Assembly (NCBI GenBank): GCA_938003875.1
Contig: CALKWO010000241.1
Coordinates: 1 to 43,520 of the forward strand
Origin: an uncultured bacterium
GTDB lineage: Bacteria > Planctomycetota > Uabimicrobiia > Uabimicrobiales > JABWCH01
Direction of reading: 5' to 3'
Length of the DNA stretch: 43,520 bases
Made by a program: the position numbers and the translations under genes. The notes below the pieces were generated by a model. It saw nothing but the letters and a program-made list of their open reading frames with translations. It was not told where the DNA came from and did no database searches. Below, piece by piece: positions 33,771 through 42,334 of the stretch. How positions within the stretch are numbered: the first letter of the stretch is position 1; each line of letters starts with the position of its first letter.

Positions 33771-35558
33771 TTATCGAATGATCTTTCGGGTGTATGTACC
33801 GACAAAGAGGGTCATGATGAAAAGCCCCAGGAATGCTTCTATGCTGACGATATAGGTCATGAAGCTATTCAAGAGAGGCTGAATATCGCCTACGCCCATC
33901 GTTGTGAATGTAGCAAAGCTATAATAAACAGCCTGAGCGAATCCAAAATCTGATTTTTGCTGTATTAAAAATTCTTCGGCGAAAGTGCTATAAATATAAG
34001 CAAAAAGCAAAATCACACTGAAGGCCACAAGGGTAATGTGCAAAGGCTTTGTCCCATATCCACTTCCTCTATCGATGGAGATTCTTTCAAAAAGATTCCA
34101 AAAAAGCTTAAAGAACGCGCCCAAATAGGTTCCTTCTTTATTTTTTCCAGCGAGCCTGGCGAATGCTCTTTGAGAAGAGGCTTTTCTCTTCATCTGGCGG
34201 AATTTCCAATAGGCCCAATCTTCTTCTTCGGAAAGACCTCTCTTCTGGAAGCTTTCCTTGAGAATCAAGTATTCTTCTTTTACACGATTGTATTGGAGAT
34301 GGTTGGGATGTTCATTCAAGAGCCTTCGCTTTACCTGGTAGCTTTCGATGACAATCAGATCCAGGGCTGCTTTGTAAAAGGAAATAGAATTTATCTGAGC
34401 TTCGCTTAAATCCAGGCGACGGTTAATATTGGCGTAATCGAAAGTAACCTCGCTGAAAGAGGCATGAACCGCACTGAGTTCCTGGTTACAATAGACGCTG
34501 TTGAAAGAAACAGGCCCCTGAAAACGTGTATCTATAAAATCCGCCTGTTCTCCAAAATAGGCATTGGCAAAGGTCGTTGACTGATGAAAAGTAACTTCCT
34601 CAAATACAGCTCGTTTATGGAAGCGAACATTGGTAAAATCCGTGCATCCCTGAAAGTCGGCAGCAGCCCCTGCTTCATTCATGCTGGCACGAGTATTGCG
34701 ATCATAGTTCATGAGCATTTCGTCATGAAATTGCGAATTGAGAAAAGTTGCATCCTGAAATTTGGTTCCCAGAAAAGAGGCAAGACCTTCAAAAACAGTA
34801 TGAAAAAAAACCACCTTTTTTTCAAAAACAGCATTGCGGAAGGAAGTTTTTTTTAGGAACCGTGCATCGCTAAAGTCTGCTTCCTGCAAACATCGGATAC
34901 CTTTGAAATCACATTCTCCATCTATGATAGCCTTGCGAAATGCAAGATAGCCTTCGAAAGTAGCACCTATAAACTGGATGTTTTCATAGGCATGGATGCT
35001 ATTGAAAGAGCCTTCCTTTTGCAAAAATTTAGCATTTTCGAAAGAAGCATTGCGAAAAAATTCGCATTCATCAAAATGTCCTTCTATGCCAAAACTACAA
35101 TTCTGAAAGCTGACTGTATCCTGAAAGCAGGCTTTCCAGAAATATACTTGCTCTGCAAAAGAGCTGTTCGTAAAAAAGGCACTTTTATGAAAAACTGCAT
35201 TTTGGAATGCTGCCAGAGATTGAAATTTTGTCCCTCCAAACACCACCTTGCACTGAAAATCGCATTCTTTAAAGGAGATACTTTCCTGAAAAACAGCAAC
35301 ACCTGTTTTATGGAAAGTGCTTTCCCAACCTCCTAAAACTTCCTCTGTGAATACTGTTTTTGCAAAAACGACAGGTGCTTTGAAGAGGCTATCTCTAAGT
35401 TTCAGAGAACCAATAGAGCATTCTTCCAAAGTTATGGGTAAAGAAAATTCTTTGCCACTTAAATCCAGTTCCTCCAGAATACAACCTCGGATACTTTCTC
35501 CTGCCATGATTTTCTGGAGAGCATCCGATTGTGCCAAAACAGAATATTTTTGATGCAT
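33771..35558 (-). CDS. Pentapeptide-repeat protein with a C-terminal two-helix K+ channel domain
   Basis: A 595-residue membrane protein. Residues about 30-395 are Phe-centred five-residue repeats in a quadrilateral beta-helix pattern (FQNAVFHKSAFFTNSSFAEQ and many similar). A basic linker (QVKRRLLNEHPNHLQYNRVKEEY) follows. The last 90 residues hold two membrane helices around a pore loop with the selectivity filter TTMGVGD (552-558), close to the canonical TVGYGD, i.e. an Ion_trans_2-type potassium channel. The repeat domain should be cytoplasmic and could gate the pore or bind a partner. Cotranscribed with the ECF sigma factor (11-nt gap). The start follows AAGGAAAAAT. Similar pentapeptide-channel fusions exist, but ligands are not known to me. 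Confidence 0.9.
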   Translation of the reverse strand: MHQKYSVLAQSDALQKIMAGESIRGCILEELDLSGKEFSLPITLEECSIGSLKLRDSLFKAPVVFAKTVFTEEVLGGWESTFHKTGVAVFQESISFKECDFQCKVVFGGTKFQSLAAFQNAVFHKSAFFTNSSFAEQVYFWKACFQDTVSFQNCSFGIEGHFDECEFFRNASFENAKFLQKEGSFNSIHAYENIQFIGATFEGYLAFRKAIIDGECDFKGIRCLQEADFSDARFLKKTSFRNAVFEKKVVFFHTVFEGLASFLGTKFQDATFLNSQFHDEMLMNYDRNTRASMNEAGAAADFQGCTDFTNVRFHKRAVFEEVTFHQSTTFANAYFGEQADFIDTRFQGPVSFNSVYCNQELSAVHASFSEVTFDYANINRRLDLSEAQINSISFYKAALDLIVIESYQVKRRLLNEHPNHLQYNRVKEEYLILKESFQKRGLSEEEDWAYWKFRQMKRKASSQRAFARLAGKNKEGTYLGAFFKLFWNLFERISIDRGSGYGTKPLHITLVAFSVILLFAYIYSTFAEEFLIQQKSDFGFAQAVYYSFATFTTMGVGDIQPLLNSFMTYIVSIEAFLGLFIMTLFVGTYTRKIIR

Positions 35559-35569
35559 ATTTTTCCTTT

Positions 35570-36157
35570 TTAAAAAATTTCGCTAACGCTACTCAGCTTT
35601 TCTTTCAGCATAAGACGAGCGCGATGAATACGAGATCGTACTGTTCCCAGGGGACAACCGAGTATCTCCTGAATCTCTTCATAGCTAAGTGCTTCCATAT
35701 CTCTTAGAATGAGTGCTTCTCTAAATTCTAAAGGCAAAGAAGATATGGCTTTTTGTATTTCTGATTGCATTTCTTGTTGAATAAGATAGGCTTCAGGCGA
35801 AGGCTCTCTTGTTACGTCTTGGAAAGACTCCATAGAAGAGTCAGGTTCTTGTGATAGAAAAATTTTTTGAGAAGACCTTGCTAGCTGACGCTTTCTGCTG
35901 GTTGCCATATTGAGCGCAATACGAAAAAGCCAGGTAAAAAACGTAGATTCTCTTTTAAATTTTTTTAAACCTTGATAGGCATGAGTAAAGGTTTCCTGAC
36001 TTAAATCCAGTGCCGTCTCATAATCGCCTAGCATACGAAGCAACATATTGAAAATACGGTCTTGGTATTTGATCACTAGCTTTTCAAAAGCACCCTTATC
36101 GCCTTTCTGGCTAGCGCAAACCAGGAGCTGATCAGGACAGGGACAGATGTTCGCCAT
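35570..36157 (-). CDS. ECF-type RNA polymerase sigma factor (sigma-E/sigma-W-like)
   Basis: A 195-residue extracytoplasmic-function sigma factor. Region 2 is clear (FEKLVIKYQDRIFNMLLRMLGDYETALDLSQETFTHAYQGLKKFKRESTFFTWLFRIALNMA), including the -10-binding part. Region 4 contains the helix-turn-helix LSYEEIQEILGCPLGTVRSRIHRARLMLKEKL, matching the family consensus well. A short CPCP segment at the N-terminus might bind metal. It is directly followed by the pentapeptide-repeat channel gene instead of a classical anti-sigma factor, so the membrane protein may be target or regulator. The hexamer hairpin region (36179-36402) covers its upstream DNA. Confidence 0.93.
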   Translation of the reverse strand: MANICPCPDQLLVCASQKGDKGAFEKLVIKYQDRIFNMLLRMLGDYETALDLSQETFTHAYQGLKKFKRESTFFTWLFRIALNMATSRKRQLARSSQKIFLSQEPDSSMESFQDVTREPSPEAYLIQQEMQSEIQKAISSLPLEFREALILRDMEALSYEEIQEILGCPLGTVRSRIHRARLMLKEKLSSVSEIF

Positions 36158-36178
36158 ACCTTTTTACCTCAGTTTTTT

Positions 36179-36402
36179 AAAATTGTGGACTTTCGATGTT
36201 TTTTTAAAAACCCTTAGCTATATTTTATAAGGCTTAGAAAATTTTTTCATGGTCTTAATTTTAGATAGAGTATGTTAAAATTCATCGTTATCGTTATCCT
36301 TATCCTTATCGTTATCCTGTTAGCATAAAAAAAATAGCCTTCGATAACGATAAAGAGAAAGATAATGATAACGACAAAAATATCGAAAGTTCACTTAAAT
36401 TC
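36179..36402. repeat. Nested inverted-repeat region with hexamer-type (CGTTATC) arms, upstream of the ECF gene
   Basis: This fills most of the roughly 310-nt gap between genes. The outer inverted ends are GTGGACTTTCGATG (about 36185-36198) and its near complement in ATATCGAAAGTTCAC (about 36381-36395), 12 of 14 matching. Inside are two arms: 36284-36318, built from CGTTATC/CTTATC steps, and 36342-36375, built from GATAACG/GATAA steps, which pair imperfectly around an AT-rich loop of about 23 nt. No gene is seen. It could be a MITE-like element or a regulatory structure. Confidence 0.6.
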
Positions 36403-36466
36403 ATACAAGGCGATGAACCTGTTGTGTACACCTTTTAAAATCAGGCTTTTGGAAATTTCTATACCG

Positions 36467-37009
36467 TTAAAAGATCAGACGGCTAGACTCTTCGCATATA
36501 TGTTTTCTTGCATCCTGGGATAGTTCGATCAAGGTTCTAGGGCTATAGATCAGGCTATTCTTTTTTCTTTCGATATAGCCTGATTGTTCCAGATTTTTTA
36601 AAATGCGATCAAACTGGTATTCACTGAAATACTTACCACCTACCAATTTCTTCTTGACAGTGCCTATTGGTGTCTCCTTCTTACTCTCTGCACAGCTTTC
36701 TATATGGGCGACGATGACTGCAAGAACGGCTTCTTCTTCGCTTTTAAGATCCGTTGGTGCGACATAGGTAGAACGGATTGCATACCAGGTTTCACCATCA
36801 TAAATATATTCTAACAATTCCAGGCCAAGATTCACTATATTTTCTTTGAGTTTTTTCAGTAAATCATCTAAAACCGCACCTTCAATGCTACCAGCCTTCA
36901 GGAGTTGTTTGCGTGAAACTCCGATAGCCAAAACACCATTTTCTTTTCTCCATCGAGTAGTAAGAGCGACAAAAAGTTCTTGTAATGCTTCCTGGATTAT
37001 GTCTGACAC
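36467..37009 (-). CDS. Hypothetical protein with predicted winged-helix segments
   Basis: I cannot name this 180-residue protein. The first 90 residues (VLAIGVSRKQLLKAGSIEGAVLDDLLKKLKENIVNLGLELLEYIYDGETWYAIRS) and the next 70 (IGTVKKKLVGGKYFSEYQFDRILKNLEQSGYIERKKNSLIYSPRTLIEL) each look like a winged helix: helix pairs followed by a hairpin with aromatic ends. This tandem layout resembles small SMC-associated (kite) proteins such as ScpB, MukE or Nse3, but similarity is only in outline and no SMC gene is nearby. It overlaps the upstream gene by 13 nt, so the two products probably interact. Confidence 0.7.
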   Translation of the reverse strand: MSDIIQEALQELFVALTTRWRKENGVLAIGVSRKQLLKAGSIEGAVLDDLLKKLKENIVNLGLELLEYIYDGETWYAIRSTYVAPTDLKSEEEAVLAVIVAHIESCAESKKETPIGTVKKKLVGGKYFSEYQFDRILKNLEQSGYIERKKNSLIYSPRTLIELSQDARKHICEESSRLIF

Positions 37010-37656
37010 AAATTCTCCTTAAGAATAATTGAAGTGTTTATCCCGCTCAGCTCTTTCTTTTTGGTTGGGAAAACGATTTCCATTTCTCCGTTCGCTATCA
37101 TTTGCGAAAGCAATTCTGCCTGATGCAAGTCCATTTTTTTTTGCCACCTGGGGAATGCTTTATATTGCTCTACAAGTCTTTTGATTCCTTCTGTAAGCTT
37201 TGTCATTTCCTCAACACCAAAGCCCGCTGTCTGACATTGCTGATCTTCTTCCAGCTCTTTAGCTTGCCTTTCCAAGGGGAGGACTTCTATCGAGGGCACA
37301 TCGCCTTTTTCTTTCAATCCAGAAGATAACAGAGAAGTTTTTCCATGCACGAACAAAACTGGATGTATTAAAGAACGCAAAATATAGGCCAGCATATCGA
37401 TTCTTTGCTGTGGATGTATATCGTCAGCCAAAAAACGATTTGTCTGCTCTTGCTGTATTTTCCCTAGCTCCAGATAGCATTTGGAATCCAAAATTTTTTG
37501 ATGCATTGTCTGTAAGGTATCATAAAGCTCATTGAGCTTTTTTCTGTCTTTCTCCCTTTCATCAATGCCCAGGTATTCTCTTTTCTGGCAGGCATCCCGA
37601 AATTTAAAAAAAAGCTCCACCAAAATTTCTTCTATACTATTTATTTTTATATCCAT
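36997..37656 (-). CDS. Hypothetical helical protein, partner of the winged-helix protein
   Basis: A 219-residue, mostly helical, charged cytoplasmic protein not recognised. The ATG at 37656 gives MDIKINSIEEILVELFFKFRDACQ; an ATG 12 codons upstream (37692) is also open and neither has a good ribosome site. Helices at 10-85 (EREKDRKKLNELYDTLQTMHQKI) are followed by a hydrophobic stretch (RIDMLAYILRSLIHPVLFV), a loop, and a C-terminal helical segment. Its 3' end overlaps the next gene by 13 nt. If the second protein is a kite-like factor, this one would occupy the kleisin position, but that is a guess. Length and composition do not exclude other roles. Confidence 0.6.
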   Translation of the reverse strand: MDIKINSIEEILVELFFKFRDACQKREYLGIDEREKDRKKLNELYDTLQTMHQKILDSKCYLELGKIQQEQTNRFLADDIHPQQRIDMLAYILRSLIHPVLFVHGKTSLLSSGLKEKGDVPSIEVLPLERQAKELEEDQQCQTAGFGVEEMTKLTEGIKRLVEQYKAFPRWQKKMDLHQAELLSQMIANGEMEIVFPTKKKELSGINTSIILKENLCQT

Positions 37657-37907
37657 AGTTTTACTCTGGAAGGCCAATCTGCTTCCATGCACTTTTACAC
37701 TTAAAATAGATAATTTTTACCCAAAAGGCTATTTTAAAATTCCCTCTCGTATTTTTCAAGGAATTTCTTTACTTGCTCAAGATAAAACAAAAAATTTCTT
37801 TCTTGATTTTCCTGGCACTTGAAGCGATAATGGTTGCCTATATTTCAGGCATTCAAAGACCAGGAAGTCATTTTTATATGAGCCTAACTTATGAAAGGAG
37901 AAAGCTT

Positions 37908-38534
37908 ATGATTAGAAAAATGTTTGTTTTCTTTATTTTCCTGGCATTGCTAAAGCTAAATGCAGGAACAGTAACGCTTATCAATCTGAGCAATTTTATT
38001 TCTCCTGTGAGTCAGACATTCGGCTCCAGGGTAGATGGTAATGTTTCTGGCACAGATGCTATTTTCCAGAATATCGGAATTAGCTCTATTTCTGCCTCTA
38101 GCTCTGCTGCAATCAATGATCTTTATGATAGCTATTATGATGGCCGAGCTTTGTTTTATGATGGACAGCTTTTTTTCAACAGTCCTGGTGGTGGACGAAA
38201 GCACTATTTAGGGCCTACTGTATTTACCTTCAATCTTTCTGGATATTATAGCAAAATAGCTTTTAAAATTCCTGATTACAACACTGCCATGACGGCAACC
38301 TTTTATGACAATTCTACAAACGTTGGTTCCTATACAACAGCAAATCTGAATGCCTCTGGAATTGATTTTGTTGGTTTCCAGAATACCAGCCTTTTTAATA
38401 AAGTCGTTTTGACAGGCAGTACAGATGGTTACGGTATCAGCCAGATTACCATGGAAGCTCAGCCAGTACCTGAACTTTCCAGTTGGATACTGGTTGCTCT
38501 GTTTGCTATTGTCGGATATTTTTTTAAAAGATAA
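37908..38534 (+). CDS. Small exported protein with a PEP-CTERM-like tail
   Basis: A 208-residue predicted surface protein. AAAGGAG before 37908 selects the start MIRKMFVFFIFLALLKLNAG, a signal peptide; an in-frame ATG further upstream lacks such a site. The mature part is Ser/Thr/Asn/Tyr-rich beta-type sequence without recognised domain (YLGPTVFTFNLSGYYSKIAFKIPDY, FVGFQNTSLFNKVVLTGSTDGYGISQITMEA). The C-terminus is VPELSSW, a hydrophobic helix, then KR: the order of a PEP-CTERM sorting signal with Leu in place of the final Pro. It stands alone ahead of the glycosyltransferase gene (47-nt gap) in the same direction. Exosortase-dependent processing would be expected. Confidence 0.75.
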   Translation: MIRKMFVFFIFLALLKLNAGTVTLINLSNFISPVSQTFGSRVDGNVSGTDAIFQNIGISSISASSSAAINDLYDSYYDGRALFYDGQLFFNSPGGGRKHYLGPTVFTFNLSGYYSKIAFKIPDYNTAMTATFYDNSTNVGSYTTANLNASGIDFVGFQNTSLFNKVVLTGSTDGYGISQITMEAQPVPELSSWILVALFAIVGYFFKR

Positions 38535-38581
38535 TTGTCTTTTTCCTGGATTGATAGCCTGAATTATATTATGGAAATCAG

Positions 38582-39712
38582 ATGATCCGAATCTTGCATA
38601 TCATTACTAGTTTAGATACAGGTGGAGCCGAAAACATTCTTTACAGGCTTGTTTCTGGCATGGATTGCAGAAATTTTACGAATGCTGTCGTCTGCTTGGG
38701 GAATCAAGGAAAAATAGGGGAAAAAATATTGAAAAGTGGTATACAGACCAATGTGTTAGGTATACACCCTGCCAGACCCAATCCTCTTGCCCTGAAAAAA
38801 TTGTACCATCTGCTGGATGAATTTAAGCCTGATATAATTCAAGGATGGATGTACCATGGAAATCTTGTGGCACAACTAGCTGCCAGGAGAGCAAGAACTC
38901 CATTCGTCTGGAACATCCGTCAATCTCTCCCTTCTCTATCTGAAGAAAAATTTGTCACTTCGATTATGATTCGGTTAGGTGCTTTTTTTTCCTATGCGCC
39001 GTCCAGGATTATTTATAATGCTTTTACCAGTGCCTTGCATCATGAAGCCATCGGATATAGAAGAGAGAAAAGACTTCTTATCCCCAATGGTTTTGATACT
39101 GAAGCGTTTTCCCCTTCCTTTCAGGCAAGAGAAAGCGTAAGAAAAGAGCTGGATATACCAATAGAATCCTTTCTCATCGGCCTCATAGCACGCTACCATC
39201 CTGTAAAAGACCATAAGACTTTTTTTAAGGCATGGAAAATTTTCAACCAAAAATTTCCTGAGGTTCATTTTGTTCTTGCAGGAAAGGGAATCAGCATAGA
39301 AAATCAAGAACTAGATGCTTTTTTAAGACAAAATAGCAAAAAAAATTTTATACATCTTTTAGGAGAAAGAGAAGATATTCCCAGAATTACAGCATCTCTG
39401 GACATCGCTACTTGCTGTTCTAAGGCAGAAGCCCTCTCTAATTCCATAGGAGAAGCGATGAGCTGTGCAGTCCCTTGTGTGGCAACGAATGTAGGCGATC
39501 TTTCTGATCTGGTATCACAAACAGGTTTGATAATAGATAAGCAAGACCATGAAGCTCTGGCAAAAGCATGGGAGCATATTTACTCCATGCCATTAGAGCA
39601 ACGCCAACAATTAGGAAAGAATGCAAGGGAACGAATTTTGTCTCATTACAGCCTTTCTCAAAGCATCCATCAATATTCTTCTCTGTACACAAAACTTTTC
39701 ACTGAGGTATAA
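38582..39712 (+). CDS. Glycosyltransferase family 4 (GT-B fold)
   Basis: A 376-residue cytoplasmic or peripheral-membrane sugar transferase of the GT4 type, retaining, probably acting in exopolysaccharide or surface glycan assembly. Evidence is the N-terminal LHIITSLDTGGAENIL loop, the GLIARYHPVKDHKTFFKAWKIF segment opening the second Rossmann domain, and the C-terminal sugar-nucleotide site with E-x7-E (Glu283 and Glu291 in CCSKAEALSNSIGEAMSCAVPCVATNVGD). The donor and acceptor are not determined. Its stop lies 3 nt before the Hsp33 ATG, so the two are coupled even though they have no obvious functional link. A short GGAA lies before the start. Confidence 0.93.
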   Translation: MIRILHIITSLDTGGAENILYRLVSGMDCRNFTNAVVCLGNQGKIGEKILKSGIQTNVLGIHPARPNPLALKKLYHLLDEFKPDIIQGWMYHGNLVAQLAARRARTPFVWNIRQSLPSLSEEKFVTSIMIRLGAFFSYAPSRIIYNAFTSALHHEAIGYRREKRLLIPNGFDTEAFSPSFQARESVRKELDIPIESFLIGLIARYHPVKDHKTFFKAWKIFNQKFPEVHFVLAGKGISIENQELDAFLRQNSKKNFIHLLGEREDIPRITASLDIATCCSKAEALSNSIGEAMSCAVPCVATNVGDLSDLVSQTGLIIDKQDHEALAKAWEHIYSMPLEQRQQLGKNARERILSHYSLSQSIHQYSSLYTKLFTEV

Positions 39713-39715
39713 TAA

Positions 39716-40606
39716 ATGAAAGAATTTAAACATATACAAAAAAGAGACCGTATAGTCGCTACTTTAAGCCAGGACAATAGATTTCGATTTGTCTTTGTCA
39801 AGAACACCAATATGGCACAAAAGGCAAAGGAACAACATAAACTTTGCCAGACAGGTGCTTTCTTTCTCGCTAAAACCATGGCAGGAGCTTGCTTGTTATC
39901 CTCTTTGTTAAAAGGAGAAGAGAGAATCATCGTAAGCATCCATCCAGAAAGATATATAAAATTGCTTTATGCTGAAGCATTGCAGGTAGGTGAGGTGAGA
40001 GGCTTCGTAAAATTCCAGGAAAATATGCCTGATGATCCCTCTTTTATACCTGACTCTCTAGGAAAAGGGATATTTCAGATAGAAAAGATTTTATATGAAA
40101 ATTTCAAACCTGTCTATGGTTCCATAGAGCACGTTCAAGGGGATATAACTTCAGAATTCAATGAATATCTTGCCTGCTCTGAACAAATTCCTTCTATCAT
40201 GACACTGCAAGTAGAAATGCATAAAGACGGAAATGTGAAAGATTCCTGGGGAACTATGCTCCAGGCACTTCCAGGAACATCTATGGCAGAAATTCAGGAA
40301 CTGCATCAAAAAATTCAGCCCCAAAAATACATTCCTGATCTTTTGGAAACAGATGCCTGGGAAAACATACTAAAAAAAATTTTACCCTATAGCTTTAGCA
40401 TTACCAACAATACGCCTAGCGATTTCTATTGCCGCTGCTCTATAGAAAAATTCAAAGAAAAGCTTTTGACATTGCCTCTGGAAGATCTCTACGATATGAA
40501 ACAAAATCAACACAATGAACTGGTCTGCCACTATTGCAACCAGCAGTATGTATTAAAAGAAGAAGATTTCGATTCTTTGATCCAAAAAAGGAAAGAGAAA
40601 AATTGA
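39716..40606 (+). CDS. hslO: Redox-regulated chaperone Hsp33
   Basis: Cytoplasmic holdase chaperone activated by oxidation, 296 residues as usual. The substrate-binding body (about 1-225) is recognisable in DRIVATLSQDNRFRFVFV, GAFFLAKTMAGACLLSSLLKGEERI and VYGSIEHVQGDITSEFNEYLACSEQIPS. The C-terminal redox switch has all four zinc-binding cysteines: CxC at 239 and 241, and CxxC at 271 and 274. In family members, oxidation releases zinc, unfolds this part and exposes the binding surface. GAGG lies 9 nt before the ATG, inside the end of the glycosyltransferase gene. The following 360 nt contain REP-like repeats, not a classical terminator. Confidence 0.95.
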   Translation: MKEFKHIQKRDRIVATLSQDNRFRFVFVKNTNMAQKAKEQHKLCQTGAFFLAKTMAGACLLSSLLKGEERIIVSIHPERYIKLLYAEALQVGEVRGFVKFQENMPDDPSFIPDSLGKGIFQIEKILYENFKPVYGSIEHVQGDITSEFNEYLACSEQIPSIMTLQVEMHKDGNVKDSWGTMLQALPGTSMAEIQELHQKIQPQKYIPDLLETDAWENILKKILPYSFSITNNTPSDFYCRCSIEKFKEKLLTLPLEDLYDMKQNQHNELVCHYCNQQYVLKEEDFDSLIQKRKEKN

Positions 40607-40658
40607 TTAATAGAGCGACAAAAGTTTTTTGACATTACATGACTTTAGGATAAAACCT

Positions 40659-40940
40659 GAGGCTACAATCTATTGCAAGAATATCGTGAGTGTGAGCGTC
40701 ATACGTGTTAAGCAATAATCACCTACATTGCAATGATTTGTAGCCGCAGGGTTGCGCCGAAAATGACGATCTATTCGGAAAAGACGACGTTCAGCGCAAT
40801 CCCTGCGTCTTTTGCCAATAGAGACTAACTGAATTGGATTAAAGGGTATTGACCAAAGACGCAGGGATTGCGCTGGCGTTAGACTTTTGAGAAGACACGA
40901 CTTTTTCGGCGCAACCCTGCGGCTACAATCTGTTGCAAGA
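40659..40940. repeat. REP-like cluster: half copy, full copy R2 and inverted partial copy R3
   Basis: This fills the gap between the converging Hsp33 and coiled-coil genes. R2 (40697-40827) is the counterpart of R1 at 28.6 kb. R3 (40852-40940) carries the same GCAGGGATTGCGC and GGCGCAACCCTGC blocks in reverse orientation with a different loop, so R2 and R3 together can fold into one large hairpin like a BIME. A further piece (40659-40683, GGCTACAATCTATTGCAAGAAT) repeats the outer end of R3. Nothing coding is seen. RAYT transposases are known to be linked to such elements. Confidence 0.85.
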
Positions 40941-40966
40941 ATGGGGAAATTATTTAATTCTCATCG

Positions 40967-42325
40967 CTAAGTAAAGATAGAAGGAATTTGGTCCGCTTTG
41001 ACTTTTTTTGTCTTGGCAGGAACATCTTTAGGCTTTTCTTCAGGTAAGATATGCTTTTCTGGATTAAGCCAGGGGAATGTAATCATCTTTTTCTGTTGCT
41101 CCTGTGGATTTTGGCAAAGAATCGAAGGATTTTCTTTTTCACTTTCCTGAAGAAAGAGAGAGTATAACCTGAGGCTATCATGGATGGTATTCGTGGTGAC
41201 GCAAGGTTGAGCTTCTTGCTTTAGAGGACTGGTGTTTCCAAACAGAGAAGCATTGGGAAGCACATGAAATTTATGTTTGTGGGGCAAAGCAGAAGCTTGC
41301 TTAGATAGATCAGCAGCAAGGGGTTCTGGCGTGGATACAGATTTTTCTTTTTCGTCTTCCTTTTCTTGTTTATCAGGCAACACCAAGACTTCTTGCTTTG
41401 CTTTGCAAGGAATTTTTTCCTCTTTTTCCACTTTACCAGAAAGAATCAAATCATAGATTGTCTTTAACCTTTCTTCCATCATACAGAAATTGCTTTGCAT
41501 TTGCACTTCAAGCCGTTCCAGGATTTCATAGGTCTGGATGGTTTTTTCATAAATATCATCTAATTTTTTGCCGATAGCTCCCATTTTTTCTTCATAGGCA
41601 GTAAAGTGCGAAAGAAAATTTTCCAATCTTTTGACCCTGCCTTGCAATTTAGGATTTCTAGTGGCATTTTGATTCATATTCCCCAATTTTTTTCTAATCT
41701 GGGATAGTTCCATATAATTTAGATAATTGCTGAAATTCGGATCTGCCTGAATAAAATTGTGAAAATGAAAGACAATCCCTGCCAACAGAACATTTTCTTT
41801 CTCTAAAAGAGGTATCATGTAATTGCATTGGATTGTCTTTTTCATTTCTTTCAGCATCTCTTCCGAAATTTGTGGAGAAAATCTTTCCGTATCCTGGAGC
41901 ATATTCTGGATTTCTTCTTTAGGAATAGAGTGAACTTTCAGAATAGCAGGAGCTTTTTTCTTGATTTTTTCACATTCGTCAATGCATTGAATTCGTAGCT
42001 CTTCTTCGCTTCGGATAATTCCCTTTCTCATTGCTTCTTTAGAGAAGGGAGAAAAAATTTGTTTTTCAAAATGGGAAAAATGCTTTTGATAGAATTCTTT
42101 CTCTCTTGTAGGATAATAGGCTCTAGGCCCTTTTAGCGCAATTTCCAGCGACAGAATCGAACGGTCTACAGAAAGGTCATAGTATTTTTTCAGGGAGTCT
42201 GTACTTCGGAAATACTCCTGGACTTGCTTTATTGCGCCACCAATCAGTCCATCTCCGCCGCTTACACTGATTTCTGTGAGAACAGTAGTGGCCAGTTGGA
42301 ATAGATCTTTGGCAAAAAATAGCAT
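40967..42325 (-). CDS. Hypothetical coiled-coil protein, partner of the vWA protein
   Basis: A 452-residue protein not recognised. The N-terminus (FAKDLFQLATTVLTEISVSGGDGLIGGAIKQVQEYF) contains a Gly-rich turn between hydrophobic helices. Residues about 60-220 are alpha-helical and rich in Lys/Glu. Residues 225-300 form a clear coiled coil (RVKRLENFLSHFTAYEEKMGAIGKKLDDIYEKTIQTYEILERLEVQM). The last 150 residues are Pro/Glu/Lys-rich and disordered. It begins 9 nt after the vWA gene's stop, so the two form an operon. vWA proteins often act with adaptor or scaffold partners in signalling or conflict systems; which applies is unknown. Confidence 0.7.
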   Translation of the reverse strand: MLFFAKDLFQLATTVLTEISVSGGDGLIGGAIKQVQEYFRSTDSLKKYYDLSVDRSILSLEIALKGPRAYYPTREKEFYQKHFSHFEKQIFSPFSKEAMRKGIIRSEEELRIQCIDECEKIKKKAPAILKVHSIPKEEIQNMLQDTERFSPQISEEMLKEMKKTIQCNYMIPLLEKENVLLAGIVFHFHNFIQADPNFSNYLNYMELSQIRKKLGNMNQNATRNPKLQGRVKRLENFLSHFTAYEEKMGAIGKKLDDIYEKTIQTYEILERLEVQMQSNFCMMEERLKTIYDLILSGKVEKEEKIPCKAKQEVLVLPDKQEKEDEKEKSVSTPEPLAADLSKQASALPHKHKFHVLPNASLFGNTSPLKQEAQPCVTTNTIHDSLRLYSLFLQESEKENPSILCQNPQEQQKKMITFPWLNPEKHILPEEKPKDVPAKTKKVKADQIPSIFT

Positions 42326-42334
42326 AGATCCCCC

